Of a stretch of 64,000 nt of DNA, positions 53,136 to 62,503 are shown one piece after another. Below the pieces are notes generated by a model, which was not told the DNA's origin, ran no database searches, and saw only the letters and a list, made by a program, of their open reading frames with translations. Numbering within the stretch: the stretch's first letter is position 1; every line of letters starts with the position of its first letter. This DNA comes from Novosphingobium sp. PhB165 (GTDB lineage: Bacteria > Pseudomonadota > Alphaproteobacteria > Sphingomonadales > Sphingomonadaceae): contig NZ_SLVB01000012.1 in assembly GCF_004341845.1 (NCBI RefSeq), forward strand, positions 62,001 through 126,000. Reading direction: 5' to 3'. Made by a program: the position numbers and the translations under genes.

Positions 53136-54650
53136 TCACACTTGCGGGCGCCGGTCCTTCCACGGCGCGGCCTGTTCCAGCTGCCCCGCAAGCCGCAGCA
53201 GTCCCGCCTCGTCGCCGTAACGGCCGACGAACATGACGCCGATCGGCAGGCCCGCCTTCGACATGCCCAGCGGCACCGACATGGCGGGCTGGCCAGTCAT
53301 GTTCTCCACTTGCGTAAAGGGAGAGAACGCCGCCGCGCGCGCCCCCCATGCGGCAAAGTCGACGCCCGGCGTCAGATTGATCTTGCCCAGTTCCAGCGGC
53401 GGCGCGGCCAGCGTGGGAGAGAGGATCACGTCGTAATCGGCCATGAACTGCGCCATCGTCAGCGCCGCCGCCTGCAGCGCATTGTTGGCCCGCACATAGT
53501 CCATGCCGGTGACGTGCTGGCCCATCTCGACGAAAGCCAGCGTGATCGGTTCCAGCACATCGGGGCCCACCGGAATGCCGGTGGCCTTGGCCCGGTCCAG
53601 CATATCCGCCGCCACGGAAGAGGCGATCAGCGCGAAACCGGCCGCGCCAAGGGCGGCGACGTCCAGCTTCGGCGCGGCTTCGACGACCGCGTGGCCAAGG
53701 CTTTCGCAGAGCCGCGCGGCGGCCAGCGCGGCATCGCGGCACTCGGGATCGATCGGCGCGCGGGAGGGCGCCTCCAGCATCAGCGCGATGCGCAGCTTGC
53801 CCGGCGCCTTGGTCACTTGCGCCAGGAACGTCTCGTACGGCGTCGGCGCGGAATAGCGGCTGCCGGGCTCCACACCGTGCGTAACATCAAGGATCGCCGC
53901 GGAATCGCGCACGCTGCGCGTTACTGCGTGATGGACCGAAAGGCCGCCCCACCCTTCCGTGCGCGGCGGCCCCATCGGCACGCGGCCCCGACTGGGCTTG
54001 AGGCCGAACAGGCCACAGCACGATGCCGGAATGCGGATCGATCCGCCGCCATCGGTGGCGTGCGCGGCCGGGATTACCCCCGACGCCACCGCCACCGCCG
54101 CCCCGCCCGACGAACCACCGGCGATATGCGCCGGGTTCCACGGATTGCGGGTAGCGCCGGTCACCTGGTTCTCGGTCGTGCCGGTCAGGCCCAGTTCGGG
54201 CACCGCGGTCTTACCGAAGACGACGAAGCCCGCCTTCTCGATCCGGCGGACCAGTTCGGAAGTCACGTCCGGACGGTAGTCCTTGAAGAACCGGCTACCG
54301 TTCCCGGTCGGCAGACCGGCGATATAGGTGTTCAGGTCCTTGAGCAGCCAGGGCACGCCGCGAAACGGGCCATCGGGCAAACCCTTGGCAATCGCGGCCC
54401 GGCCATAGTCGTAGTGCCGCTGCGCCATGAAGTGGAAGCGCGGGTCGAGCGCCTCCGCCCGGCCGATCGCGGCATCGAGCAGTTCGGTGGGCGAGACCTG
54501 ACGCACCCGCACCATTTCCGCCAGACCCACGGCATCGTGCGTGTCTAGCGGATGGCCTGAGCCTGCCCTTGCAGCCTTTGCTGCAAGGGCAGGTGCGGCG
54601 GCAAGCCCCCCGGCCGCCGCCGCACCTGCGATCATCGTGCGACGGGTCAT
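53136..54650 (-). CDS. Tat-exported amidase-signature enzyme
   Basis: A 504-residue amidase. The N-terminus MTRRTMIAGAAAAGGLAAAP looks like a twin-arginine signal (TRRTMI) ending near ALAAKA, so a periplasmic location is inferred. The amidase Ser-Ser-Lys triad is visible: Lys104 in WLLKDLN, Ser180/181 in GGSSGG and Ser204 in DGGGSIR. It would hydrolyse an amide bond. AAGGA precedes ATG 54650. It follows the Rieske gene by 32 bases. Confidence 0.88.
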   Translation of the reverse strand: MTRRTMIAGAAAAGGLAAAPALAAKAARAGSGHPLDTHDAVGLAEMVRVRQVSPTELLDAAIGRAEALDPRFHFMAQRHYDYGRAAIAKGLPDGPFRGVPWLLKDLNTYIAGLPTGNGSRFFKDYRPDVTSELVRRIEKAGFVVFGKTAVPELGLTGTTENQVTGATRNPWNPAHIAGGSSGGAAVAVASGVIPAAHATDGGGSIRIPASCCGLFGLKPSRGRVPMGPPRTEGWGGLSVHHAVTRSVRDSAAILDVTHGVEPGSRYSAPTPYETFLAQVTKAPGKLRIALMLEAPSRAPIDPECRDAALAAARLCESLGHAVVEAAPKLDVAALGAAGFALIASSVAADMLDRAKATGIPVGPDVLEPITLAFVEMGQHVTGMDYVRANNALQAAALTMAQFMADYDVILSPTLAAPPLELGKINLTPGVDFAAWGARAAAFSPFTQVENMTGQPAMSVPLGMSKAGLPIGVMFVGRYGDEAGLLRLAGQLEQAAPWKDRRPQV

Positions 54651-54682
54651 CGACGTTCCTTCTCCCGGCATGTCCGCCATGT

Positions 54683-55771
54683 TCAATCCTGCCGTGCGTA
54701 GAAGCGGGAATAGAACTTGCGGAACTGCGGGATCGGTCCATCACCGTCGCAGATGATCGGAGAGGGCTCAAATTTCTGGCGGTCCCACACCACCTTGTCC
54801 TGATCGAATTGCTTGCAGATGTCGCGGATCAGGCCCTTGGCCAGCCGCCCCATCGGTCCTTCGGCCTGCGCCTTGGGCTGGGTGAAGCAGAAGCGAGCAT
54901 GGACGTGATCCTCGCTCACCGGCGTAAGGCAGGCGATCATCAGCGTTTCGGAAATACCGGTAAAGCGCGTCCAGCTCTGCCCCGGGCCCATCGTGTCATA
55001 GCTGATAAGGCCGTCCACTTCACCCATCGGCGTGCCCATCTTCGCCTTCACGTCGGCGCCGCGGCCCCATTCGCCCCAGCGCAGTTCGCCTTCCGGCACA
55101 TTGGCGGTGCCGTGGATGTACTTGAAGTGGGCGAAGTCCACGCCGTTTTCGGCCATATTCTGCAGCGAACCCCAGACGTTCCATTCGTGGACCTCATAGT
55201 CGGTCCAGTCGGGATCGGTTGCCTCCGGCAGCACAGCCACTTCCCATAGCGGATCGGCGTCCTCGGGGTGATACCAGACCCAGATCCAGCGGTTCACCTC
55301 CACCACGTGCCAGGTGCGCACGCACTTGCGCTTTACCTGCGGCGGGATCACGCGGGCATAGGGAATTTCCTTCACCACGCCCTCATCCCCGTCATAGCGC
55401 CAGGCGTGAAACGGACATTCAAGCAGATTGCCGTTGACCTTGCCGCCGTGCCCCATGTGCGCGCCAAGGTGGCGGCAATAGGCATCGACCACGCGCACCT
55501 GCCCGTCTTCCCCGCGCCACATCGCCAGATCCTTGGCGAAGTAATGCAGCGGCTTCACCTCACCCACCGCAAGGTCGGCGGAGAGGTCGATCGGATACCA
55601 GCCGAACGGGATGCCGTTGTTCAGGTTGCGCGTCTCGACCGAGGCGCGGCCTTTCACTTCGGCAAGGCGCCAATCGACCAGGTCCTGACCGCGCAGTTTT
55701 TCGAGAATCTGCCAGACGGCAACAGGCGGCGTGCGCGCATCGCTGGCGGCGCGCGGATCGGCTTCGGACAT
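54683..55771 (-). CDS. Rieske non-heme iron oxygenase subunit
   Basis: A 362-residue oxygenase with an extra N-terminal stretch of about 50 residues. Rieske ligands: Cys99-x-His101 (CRHLGAHMG) and Cys119-x2-His122 (CPFHAWRYD) with the usual 17-residue spacing. Iron ligands: His215 and His220 in NGVDFAHFKYIHG. The pattern is close to KshA-like and cholesterol-desaturase-type Rieske enzymes. ATG 55771 has GGAGAGG six bases upstream; ATG 55789, overlapping the previous stop (ATGA), is the alternative. No reductase is adjacent. Confidence 0.86.
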   Translation of the reverse strand: MSEADPRAASDARTPPVAVWQILEKLRGQDLVDWRLAEVKGRASVETRNLNNGIPFGWYPIDLSADLAVGEVKPLHYFAKDLAMWRGEDGQVRVVDAYCRHLGAHMGHGGKVNGNLLECPFHAWRYDGDEGVVKEIPYARVIPPQVKRKCVRTWHVVEVNRWIWVWYHPEDADPLWEVAVLPEATDPDWTDYEVHEWNVWGSLQNMAENGVDFAHFKYIHGTANVPEGELRWGEWGRGADVKAKMGTPMGEVDGLISYDTMGPGQSWTRFTGISETLMIACLTPVSEDHVHARFCFTQPKAQAEGPMGRLAKGLIRDICKQFDQDKVVWDRQKFEPSPIICDGDGPIPQFRKFYSRFYARQD

Positions 55772-55785
55772 GGGTACCTCTCCGG

Positions 55786-56658
55786 TCATGACTTGAGATC
55801 GAAAACCCTGATCGCGTTTTCGCGCAGGAACTTGGGCCAGACGTGATCCTTGAACGGCACGTTCTCCATGTCGGAAAAGATGCGTTCCAGGCTGAGGCCC
55901 ATCGGGAAATAGCCGGCGTAAAGGATCTTCTCCGCGCCGCGCGTATTGGCGTAATCGACGATCGCCTTGGGGTAGTGCTTGGGCGCGAAGGCGCTGGTCG
56001 AGTAATAGAGGTTCGGCCACTTCAGCATCAGCTTCACGGCCAGCGCCTCCCATGGCTCCGCCCCGTGGCGCATGACGATCTTCAGGTCCGGGAAGAACCA
56101 GCAGACCTCGTCCAGATGCTCAACCTTCTGCGTTTCCATCGGGATGCGCGGGCCGGGGATGCCGACGTTGAGCAGCACCGGCAGGCCCAGTTCCTCTGCG
56201 CAGGCGTAGATCGGGAACATGTACTTGTGGTTGATCGCCACTTGCGGCAGCGTTCCCGCCGGAAAGCAACTGATCGCCGACAGGCCGACTTCGGCATGAA
56301 TCCGCCGGATGCGCCGCACTTCCTCCATCCCGCGATTGGGATCGACCGGCAGGTCGAAGAAGAAGCGGTTCCCGAACATCTCCTTCGCGCGGTAGGACGT
56401 GGCATTGTCGTTCCAGCCGACCATGGCCTTGTCCACGTTGTGGCGGTCCATCTGCGCGACGGTCCAGGCCACGAAATCGTCCACGTCGCCGGTCTGCGGA
56501 ATGTCCTTGAACATGTATTGCGCCGGCATCGCGAACTGCTGGATCGTCTGCTGATCCTTGATCAGCGGGCGGAACGGCGCGAACCATTCGGAACGGTCCT
56601 CCGCTTCCGGAATGCCGAGCATGCAGTCGATGATGCCGATGTCACGGGGCATACCCAT
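55786..56658 (-). CDS. Amidohydrolase-2 family protein (decarboxylase-like)
   Basis: A 290-residue TIM-barrel protein of the amidohydrolase-2 family, which includes ACMSD-type decarboxylases and lactonases. The usual N-terminal HxH pair is not seen (MPRDIGIIDCMLGI stands there), while the VMRHGAEPWE and later strands remain; metal binding may be altered. AGGAGA precedes ATG 56658. Its stop overlaps the alternative Rieske start. A decarboxylation or hydrolysis step is possible. Confidence 0.75.
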   Translation of the reverse strand: MGMPRDIGIIDCMLGIPEAEDRSEWFAPFRPLIKDQQTIQQFAMPAQYMFKDIPQTGDVDDFVAWTVAQMDRHNVDKAMVGWNDNATSYRAKEMFGNRFFFDLPVDPNRGMEEVRRIRRIHAEVGLSAISCFPAGTLPQVAINHKYMFPIYACAEELGLPVLLNVGIPGPRIPMETQKVEHLDEVCWFFPDLKIVMRHGAEPWEALAVKLMLKWPNLYYSTSAFAPKHYPKAIVDYANTRGAEKILYAGYFPMGLSLERIFSDMENVPFKDHVWPKFLRENAIRVFDLKS

Positions 56659-56687
56659 GCCTTGTGTTCTCCTGTCGGTTGTCGCTG

Positions 56688-58337
56688 TCACTTGGCGGAG
56701 GCCAGTTGTGGCCACAGCGCCCGCAGCGCGATCTTGTCGATTTTCTGGGAATGGTTGCGCGGCAGCGGCCCGGACGAGAAAACGACACGGGCGGGCGCCT
56801 TGTAGCGGGCCAGCCGTTCCGCTACCCATTCGCGCACTTCCTCCTCGCCCAGTCCGTCCGCCTGCACGACGGCAACAAGCAGCTCGCCAAGGCGGTCGTC
56901 CGCTATGCCGAACGTCGCGCATTCCATGATCTGCGGCAGTTCGCTGAGGACACGTTCGACCTCGGCGCAATAGATGTTCTCGCCGCCCGAAATGACCATG
57001 TCCTTCGAACGGTCGACGATGGTGATGTAGCCATCGTCATCCTGAAAACCGATGTCGCCGGTGCGCAGCCAACCGTCCCCGGTCAACACGGCCGCGGTCT
57101 CTTCCGGGCGGTTCCAGTAACCAGTCATGACCATGGCGCTGCGCACCATGATCTCCCCGCTTTCGCCGCTTGCGCATTCGCTGCCGTCGTGGCGGACGAT
57201 GCGCAGATCTACCAGAGGCAACACGCGCCCGGCCGAAGCACGCGAGCGCAGGAAATCCTCGCCCACAGCCTGCGCGATGGCGCCCGAAGTCTCGGTCATG
57301 CCATAACCTGTGCCCAGCAGCGAATGCGGGCAGAGACGGCGCACTTCCTCCAGCAGATTGAGCGGCAGGGCCTGACCGCCGGAACCGATGTTCCGTAGTG
57401 AGGATAGATCGGCGTCGGCAAGCTGCGCCTTGTGCACCATGTCCCACAGCATCGTCGGCACCGTGGAAAGCTGCGTTACCTGCTCCGCCGCGATCAGCCG
57501 CACCGCCTCCGCCGCGTCCCAGCGGCGCATCGTCACGATCTTCCCGCCCGACAGCATCGGCGCAAGAAAGCCCGAGCCCAGTCCGGAAATGTGGAACAAC
57601 GGATAGACCAGCAGGATCGCCTGCGGCGGCACTTGCGCCATGATCGTTTCGACCGGTAGGCCGTATTGGCGGGCCATGCCGTGGAGCACCATGGCCCCGG
57701 TCAACTGCGTACCCAAAAGGCCCGTAATCAGGCTGCGGTGGGAAAGAACCGCGCCCTTGACGCGCCCGGTCGTCCCCGACGTGAACAGAATGGCGCAAGG
57801 ATCGCCGGGTGCAGCGGGGACCAGTTCGCCCGGCTTCACGCCGGTATCGTCCAGCGGCTGCGTCAGGTCGATCACGCGTCCCGCAAAACCGCCCGAACGG
57901 ATCGCCGCAGCGCGTTCGCCATCGACGATCGCCAGAGCGGGCGACACATTGTCGATCATCGCGGCGAGTTCGGCCGGCGAGCCCCGGCTGTTGAGCACGA
58001 CGGCCACACCGCCGGCACGCACGACCGCAAGGAACGCCACCATCCATTCCGCGCGATTGCGCATGGAGATCGCAACACGATCGCCGCGCACGATCCCGAG
58101 ATGGCCGACAAGCCGGTCCCGCCATGCGAAGACTTCGGCATAAGTCAGCCGGCGTTCGCCCTTAGGCCCATCGAAATCGACAATCATCGTCGCATCACCG
58201 AAGCGCCGCGCGGTTTCGAGCAATTGGGCGAGGTCCGACGGTGCCTGCACGAAGATACGCAGGCCATCCCGCTCCCCGATCTCGAACGGAGAGCCGGGCG
58301 CGGTGACTTGCGCGAATACCGGATCGACGCGGCTCAT
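56688..58337 (-). CDS. Acyl-CoA ligase (AMP-forming, FadD-like)
   Basis: A 549-residue adenylate-forming enzyme with the phosphate loop FTSGTTGRVKGAV, the motif GYGMTETSG, and the late hinge region DGWLRTGDIG and DRSKDMVISGGENI; the C-terminal lysine lies in NHSQKIDK. It activates a carboxylic acid (side-chain or ring-opened) to its CoA ester. ATG 58337 is used; longer in-frame starts lack support. It is the first gene of a seven-gene operon that ends in the Lrp pair. Confidence 0.9.
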   Translation of the reverse strand: MSRVDPVFAQVTAPGSPFEIGERDGLRIFVQAPSDLAQLLETARRFGDATMIVDFDGPKGERRLTYAEVFAWRDRLVGHLGIVRGDRVAISMRNRAEWMVAFLAVVRAGGVAVVLNSRGSPAELAAMIDNVSPALAIVDGERAAAIRSGGFAGRVIDLTQPLDDTGVKPGELVPAAPGDPCAILFTSGTTGRVKGAVLSHRSLITGLLGTQLTGAMVLHGMARQYGLPVETIMAQVPPQAILLVYPLFHISGLGSGFLAPMLSGGKIVTMRRWDAAEAVRLIAAEQVTQLSTVPTMLWDMVHKAQLADADLSSLRNIGSGGQALPLNLLEEVRRLCPHSLLGTGYGMTETSGAIAQAVGEDFLRSRASAGRVLPLVDLRIVRHDGSECASGESGEIMVRSAMVMTGYWNRPEETAAVLTGDGWLRTGDIGFQDDDGYITIVDRSKDMVISGGENIYCAEVERVLSELPQIMECATFGIADDRLGELLVAVVQADGLGEEEVREWVAERLARYKAPARVVFSSGPLPRNHSQKIDKIALRALWPQLASAK

Positions 58338-58820
58338 GCGGCGCTCCCGCTCTCGTACGCCGACGCCGCGCATCTCGCCCGCGCCGCGCCGGACACCCCG
58401 GCAATCCGAGCCGAACCTGTGCCTGACATTGCCTACCTCTCGATTCGTATCGTTCTCGTTATGCGCTGAGGATATTACGCATATCGCGTATTTCAAGACA
58501 ATTATTTTTACGCGCTTTAGAAGCCATACAACGGGAGCGCCCGGCCATTCATGGCCTAGGCGAGATTGGCTGAAATCGGCCATATTCCGCCATTATCTGG
58601 TGCATACCTCTAAATGTCGATGCACAGATCGTTTGCACACATCGAAAGCCTCCGCCTCAATTCGCGCATACCATATAACGCATTTATTCGTATTTTTTAT
58701 GTTTACATTCTACGCGTTTTGAAGAATTCAATAGTGCAACGAGCCGGCCGGACAACACGCCGCCCCGATGCGGGAGCCAGGTGGAACCGGACCGGAGCCA
58801 GAGGGAAGGACAGGAAAGGC
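58338..58820. promoter_or_regulatory. Divergent intergenic region with operator-like repeats
   Basis: This 483-base region has no supported gene. TACGC-N5-GCGTA (58476-58490) is a perfect inverted repeat in the sequence TTACGCATATCGCGTA, followed by TTTTTACGCGC near 58505. Further CGCATA, ACGCATT and TTCGTATTTTTTA elements stand at 58663-58700. Ligase and SDR operons diverge from it. Confidence 0.5.
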
Positions 58821-59594
58821 ATGCACCGCGATCTCGAAGAACGGGTGGCAATCGTGACCGGCGGTAGCGACGGCATCGGCCTCGCCACCGCCGCGCTACT
58901 GGCGCGCAAGGGCGCCCGCGTGGCGATCTGCGGACGCCGGCAGGAACGGCTCGAACTCGCCAAAGCCGCTATCGAAGCTGAAGGCGGCACGGTGGAAGCC
59001 ATTCGCCTCGACGTGTCCGATTTCGACTCGTTGGCCGCGATGATCGCCGATATCGGGCGGCGCCACGGCCGGCTCGACATGCTGGTCAACAATGCGATGT
59101 CGACGCACTACGCCCCGATCGACCGCCTGACCGTCGACCAGTGGCGCAAGGACTTCACGGTCAATGCCGACGCCGCATTCGTCGCCACCAAGGCGGCGAT
59201 GCGGATGATGGCGCAGGGCGATGGCGGGTCGATCGTCAACGTCGCTTCCACGTGCGGCATTCGCGCTGCCGCCAACATGGCGAGCTACTCGGCATCCAAG
59301 GCCGCGCTTGTCCATTTCAGCGCGGTCGCGGCGATGGAAGGGGCGCCTCTCGGCATCCGTGTGAATGCGGTGGTCCCGGGGCAGGTTCAGACCGCCGGAA
59401 CCGAGGAATTCGCCGCCCGCGCGCCGCAGATCGCCGCGTGCACTGCCGAGGCGATCCCGATGGGTCGCGGCGGACGGCCAGAGGAACTCGCCCGCGCCAT
59501 CGTTTTCCTGCTCTCTGACGAGGCCAGCTACGTGACCGGCGCGGCCCTGCCGGTGGACGGCGGCAAAGCCGCGCAGCTCTACTTGCCGTCCTGA
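58821..59594 (+). CDS. Short-chain dehydrogenase/reductase (SDR)
   Basis: A 257-residue classical SDR with TGGSDGIG, NNAM at the NNAG position, catalytic YSASK, and an end VDGGKAAQLY. ATG 58821 has GGAAAGG before it; longer in-frame starts reach into the AT-rich regulatory region. It precedes the fourth TonB receptor by 68 bases. Confidence 0.86.
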   Translation: MHRDLEERVAIVTGGSDGIGLATAALLARKGARVAICGRRQERLELAKAAIEAEGGTVEAIRLDVSDFDSLAAMIADIGRRHGRLDMLVNNAMSTHYAPIDRLTVDQWRKDFTVNADAAFVATKAAMRMMAQGDGGSIVNVASTCGIRAAANMASYSASKAALVHFSAVAAMEGAPLGIRVNAVVPGQVQTAGTEEFAARAPQIAACTAEAIPMGRGGRPEELARAIVFLLSDEASYVTGAALPVDGGKAAQLYLPS

Positions 59595-59662
59595 ACGGCA
59601 GCAGAAAGGCCGAAAACAAGGCCCAATACCTAAAAAACAAGACAATCGATGGGAGACAAGAG

Positions 59663-62221
59663 ATGCCGAAACGCCGCGCAAGAACTGCATTTCGCCTGCT
59701 GATCGGAGCCAGCACCCTCGCCTTCGCCGGACAGGCCCTAGCGCAGGAGTCAAGTGCCCCGCAGCAGACCGGCGTGCACACCACCGGCCTCAACGAAATC
59801 GTCGTCACCGCGCAGAAGCGCTCGGAAAACCTGCAGGACGTGCCGATCGCGATCAGCGCCATTGGTGCCGACAAGATCGAGCAACTGCGCATACAGGATT
59901 CCCGCGATATCAGCGGCCTCGCGCCCAACGTCACGATCGTGCAGGGCACCACCAGCAACTCGGCAGCCGTGTTCTCGATGCGCGGCATCTCGAACGGCGG
60001 CAGCGAAAGCTTCGGCGTCGACGCGGCGAACGGGCTCTATGTCGACGGCGTCTACATCGCCCGTTCCGGCGCGATGGGGCTCGACGTCATGGACATCCAG
60101 CGCGTCGAAGTGCTGCGCGGGCCGCAGGGCACGCTGTTCGGGCGCAACACCACCGGCGGCGCGATCCATTTCATCTCCCGCCAACCCTCGGAGACATTCC
60201 GCCTCAAGGCCGAGGCGGGGTATGGCAACTTCGATGCCTGGAACGGCAAGATCATCCTCGATCCAGGCCAGATCGCCGGAATTTCCACGAGCTTTTCCTA
60301 CAGCCACTCGCAGCGCGACGGCGTGGTCGACAACATCCTCCAGCCCAAGGATTCGAAAGACCCCGGCGCCCGCAACTCGGACGCGGTGCGCGCAGCCGCC
60401 CGCGTGGAACTGGGCGAAACCGGCAGCATCCAGTACATCTTCGACTGGACCCGCATCGACGGCAGCCCGCAAGCCTTCCAGCTGACCAACGTGGCCGACG
60501 GCACCTACAATCCGCCGGTGGACGTGAATGGCCAGTCGGTGGTGGTCGTCCAGCAGGCCCCGGTCGCGCAATATCTCGCCGCCGCCACCTTCACCGACCC
60601 CGAATGCGCCGCGCTGGCCGTGCCGACACGCCGCTATCGCAGCAAAGTCTGCAACAACGTGCTGGGCAAGGCGACCGACAAAACCTGGGGGCATAACCTG
60701 CAGGTCCAGAACGATTTCGGCGCCTTCAAGGTGAAGTCGACAACCGGCTATCGCTTCTGGCGCAGCTATGCTCTGGCCGATCTCGACGGCATCGGCCAGA
60801 TCACCGGCCCGGCCTATACTAGTGCCTCGCTGTTCAACGGCATGCCGGAATCGCTGCTGCAATACATTCCCTCGATCCCCGCCGCTGCCCGGCCCTATAT
60901 CGCCGCCGCCAGTGTGCCGACGACGACTCAGGACCTGTTCACCAGCGAGAACACGCGCCGCCACAAGCAGCTCAGCGAGGAAATCGAAGTCTCCGGCGAT
61001 ACCGACACGCTCGACTGGGTCGTCGGCGGGTTCTATTTCTGGGAGAAGGGCTCGGAAGACGGCTACCAAAACAGCGGCTACGTGCTCGACACCAATTCCA
61101 TCTTCTCGTCCAACTTCGGCGCTCTCGGCCCGGCCTTCGTTGCCGCCAATCCCGCGCAGTACCGCCTCGTCACCACGATCGCCCGGCTGACCTATACCGC
61201 GCAGAGCGAAAGCCAGGCGCTTTACGGCCAGTTCACCTTCTATCCGGGCGGGCGTGACAGCGGCATCCGGCTGACGGCGGGCGGACGCTATACCTGGGAC
61301 GAGAAGAAGATGATCCGCTTCCAGAACGGGGCCGCCCCGCTTGCCACGCCCGAGACGGGTGACGCGAAGTTCAGCAAGTTCACCTGGAACCTGATGGCGG
61401 GCTACGACGCCGCCCACGGCATCAATCTCTATGCCCGCGCGGCCACCGGCTATCGTTCCGGCGGCTTCAACTCGCAGGATCCGGTGATCACCGGCACCAC
61501 CCTGCTCCCGCACTTCGAGCCCGAAACCGTGACGTCCTACGAAGTGGGCGTGAAGACCGAGCTGTTCAATCGCCACTTGCGACTTAACCTTGCCGCCTAT
61601 CACAACATCTACAAGAACCTGGCGGTGAACATCCCGCGCACTGACGCGCCGATCGGCACGTATGCCACGCGCATCGGCAACGCCGGCAAGGTGATCTACA
61701 ACGGTTTCGAGATCGAGACACAGGCGATCCTGACCGAGAACTTCTCGGTTGACGGCAATCTTGGTTACGTCGATATCAAGTACAAGGAGTTCCTTGCCGG
61801 GCAATCGACCATACCGGGTGCCGACCCGATCAATATCGCCTCTATCGTGACCCCGGGCTATACTTCACCGCTCACCGCCAACGCCGCCTTCAATGCCCAA
61901 TTCCCGCTCAACTGGGGCAATGCCGCGATCAAGGCGCGGATCGGCTATACCCACGAAGATGGCAAATACAGCTTCACCAGCGTCACCTCGACTCCGTTCA
62001 ACGAAGCGATCAAGGGCAGCGACCGCGACGTGATCGATGCCCAGCTCGGCATCGAGCAGATGCCACTCGGCGGCGGCGAGGCGAGCCTGCGGCTTTGGGT
62101 GAAGAACCTGACCAATGCCAAGGATCTCTATCGCGGCATCGACTTCGGCCAGCTCGGTTATGCCGGCGCCTATTACTCCGATCCGCGCACATACGGCCTG
62201 ACGCTCGCCGTATCCTACTGA
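59663..62221 (+). CDS. TonB-dependent outer-membrane receptor
   Basis: An 852-residue receptor with signal peptide ending GQALAQ, plug start EIVVTAQKRSENLQDVPIAI, RGPQGTLFGRNTTGGAI and a C-terminal YGLTLAVSY strand. GGGAGA precedes ATG 59663. Probably co-transcribed with the SDR in front. A perfect hairpin terminator follows its stop. Confidence 0.93.
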   Translation: MPKRRARTAFRLLIGASTLAFAGQALAQESSAPQQTGVHTTGLNEIVVTAQKRSENLQDVPIAISAIGADKIEQLRIQDSRDISGLAPNVTIVQGTTSNSAAVFSMRGISNGGSESFGVDAANGLYVDGVYIARSGAMGLDVMDIQRVEVLRGPQGTLFGRNTTGGAIHFISRQPSETFRLKAEAGYGNFDAWNGKIILDPGQIAGISTSFSYSHSQRDGVVDNILQPKDSKDPGARNSDAVRAAARVELGETGSIQYIFDWTRIDGSPQAFQLTNVADGTYNPPVDVNGQSVVVVQQAPVAQYLAAATFTDPECAALAVPTRRYRSKVCNNVLGKATDKTWGHNLQVQNDFGAFKVKSTTGYRFWRSYALADLDGIGQITGPAYTSASLFNGMPESLLQYIPSIPAAARPYIAAASVPTTTQDLFTSENTRRHKQLSEEIEVSGDTDTLDWVVGGFYFWEKGSEDGYQNSGYVLDTNSIFSSNFGALGPAFVAANPAQYRLVTTIARLTYTAQSESQALYGQFTFYPGGRDSGIRLTAGGRYTWDEKKMIRFQNGAAPLATPETGDAKFSKFTWNLMAGYDAAHGINLYARAATGYRSGGFNSQDPVITGTTLLPHFEPETVTSYEVGVKTELFNRHLRLNLAAYHNIYKNLAVNIPRTDAPIGTYATRIGNAGKVIYNGFEIETQAILTENFSVDGNLGYVDIKYKEFLAGQSTIPGADPINIASIVTPGYTSPLTANAAFNAQFPLNWGNAAIKARIGYTHEDGKYSFTSVTSTPFNEAIKGSDRDVIDAQLGIEQMPLGGGEASLRLWVKNLTNAKDLYRGIDFGQLGYAGAYYSDPRTYGLTLAVSY

Positions 62222-62227
62222 CCGGAA

Positions 62228-62259
62228 CCGGGCTGGTAGAGAGAATTCTACCAGCCCGG
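62228..62259 (+). terminator. Terminator hairpin after receptor gene
   Basis: CCGGGCTGGTAGA and TCTACCAGCCCGG are perfect 13-base arms with a 6-base loop (62228-62240, 62247-62259), 6 bases past the stop. A clear T-run is lacking. Confidence 0.75.
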
Positions 62260-62335
62260 CCGGGCGTTGTATGTCCGCGCCCGATGCGGCCCGTTCCGGG
62301 TTACCCGAAATTGTAATGGCTGTCCTTGATGCTCC

Positions 62336-62503
62336 CAGCACATTCAATTTGAGCAGGTCTTCCGGTGCTACCGTCAGCGGATCACTGTCGAGGACGACAA
62401 GATCCGCTACCTTGCCCGGCTCCAGCGTGCCTGTGGCCGCTTCATAAAGGACGGCCATGGCCGGGGCCGGCCTGTCGGCGTAGCCTATGATCCGGTCAGC
62501 CAT
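62336..62503 (-). pseudogene. C-terminal remnant of an amidohydrolase
   Basis: In one - strand frame the segment GTLEPGKVADLVVLDSDPLT is the standard C-terminal strand of metal-dependent amidohydrolases (YtcJ/imidazolonepropionase type). No HxH or other catalytic part precedes it; instead the sequence passes within a few bases into the truncated YihY/BrkB gene. The frame continues without meaning into the receptor terminator. It is a gene relic. Confidence 0.65.

Noticed and set aside
59750..61804. 684-codon antisense frame in the fourth receptor gene
   Set aside because: Same reason: high-GC antisense frame with low-complexity, Arg/Gly/Val-rich composition.
62236..62259. Inverted repeat as an insertion-sequence end
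   Set aside because: It sits just after a stop codon with a short loop and no transposase nearby; a terminator explains it.
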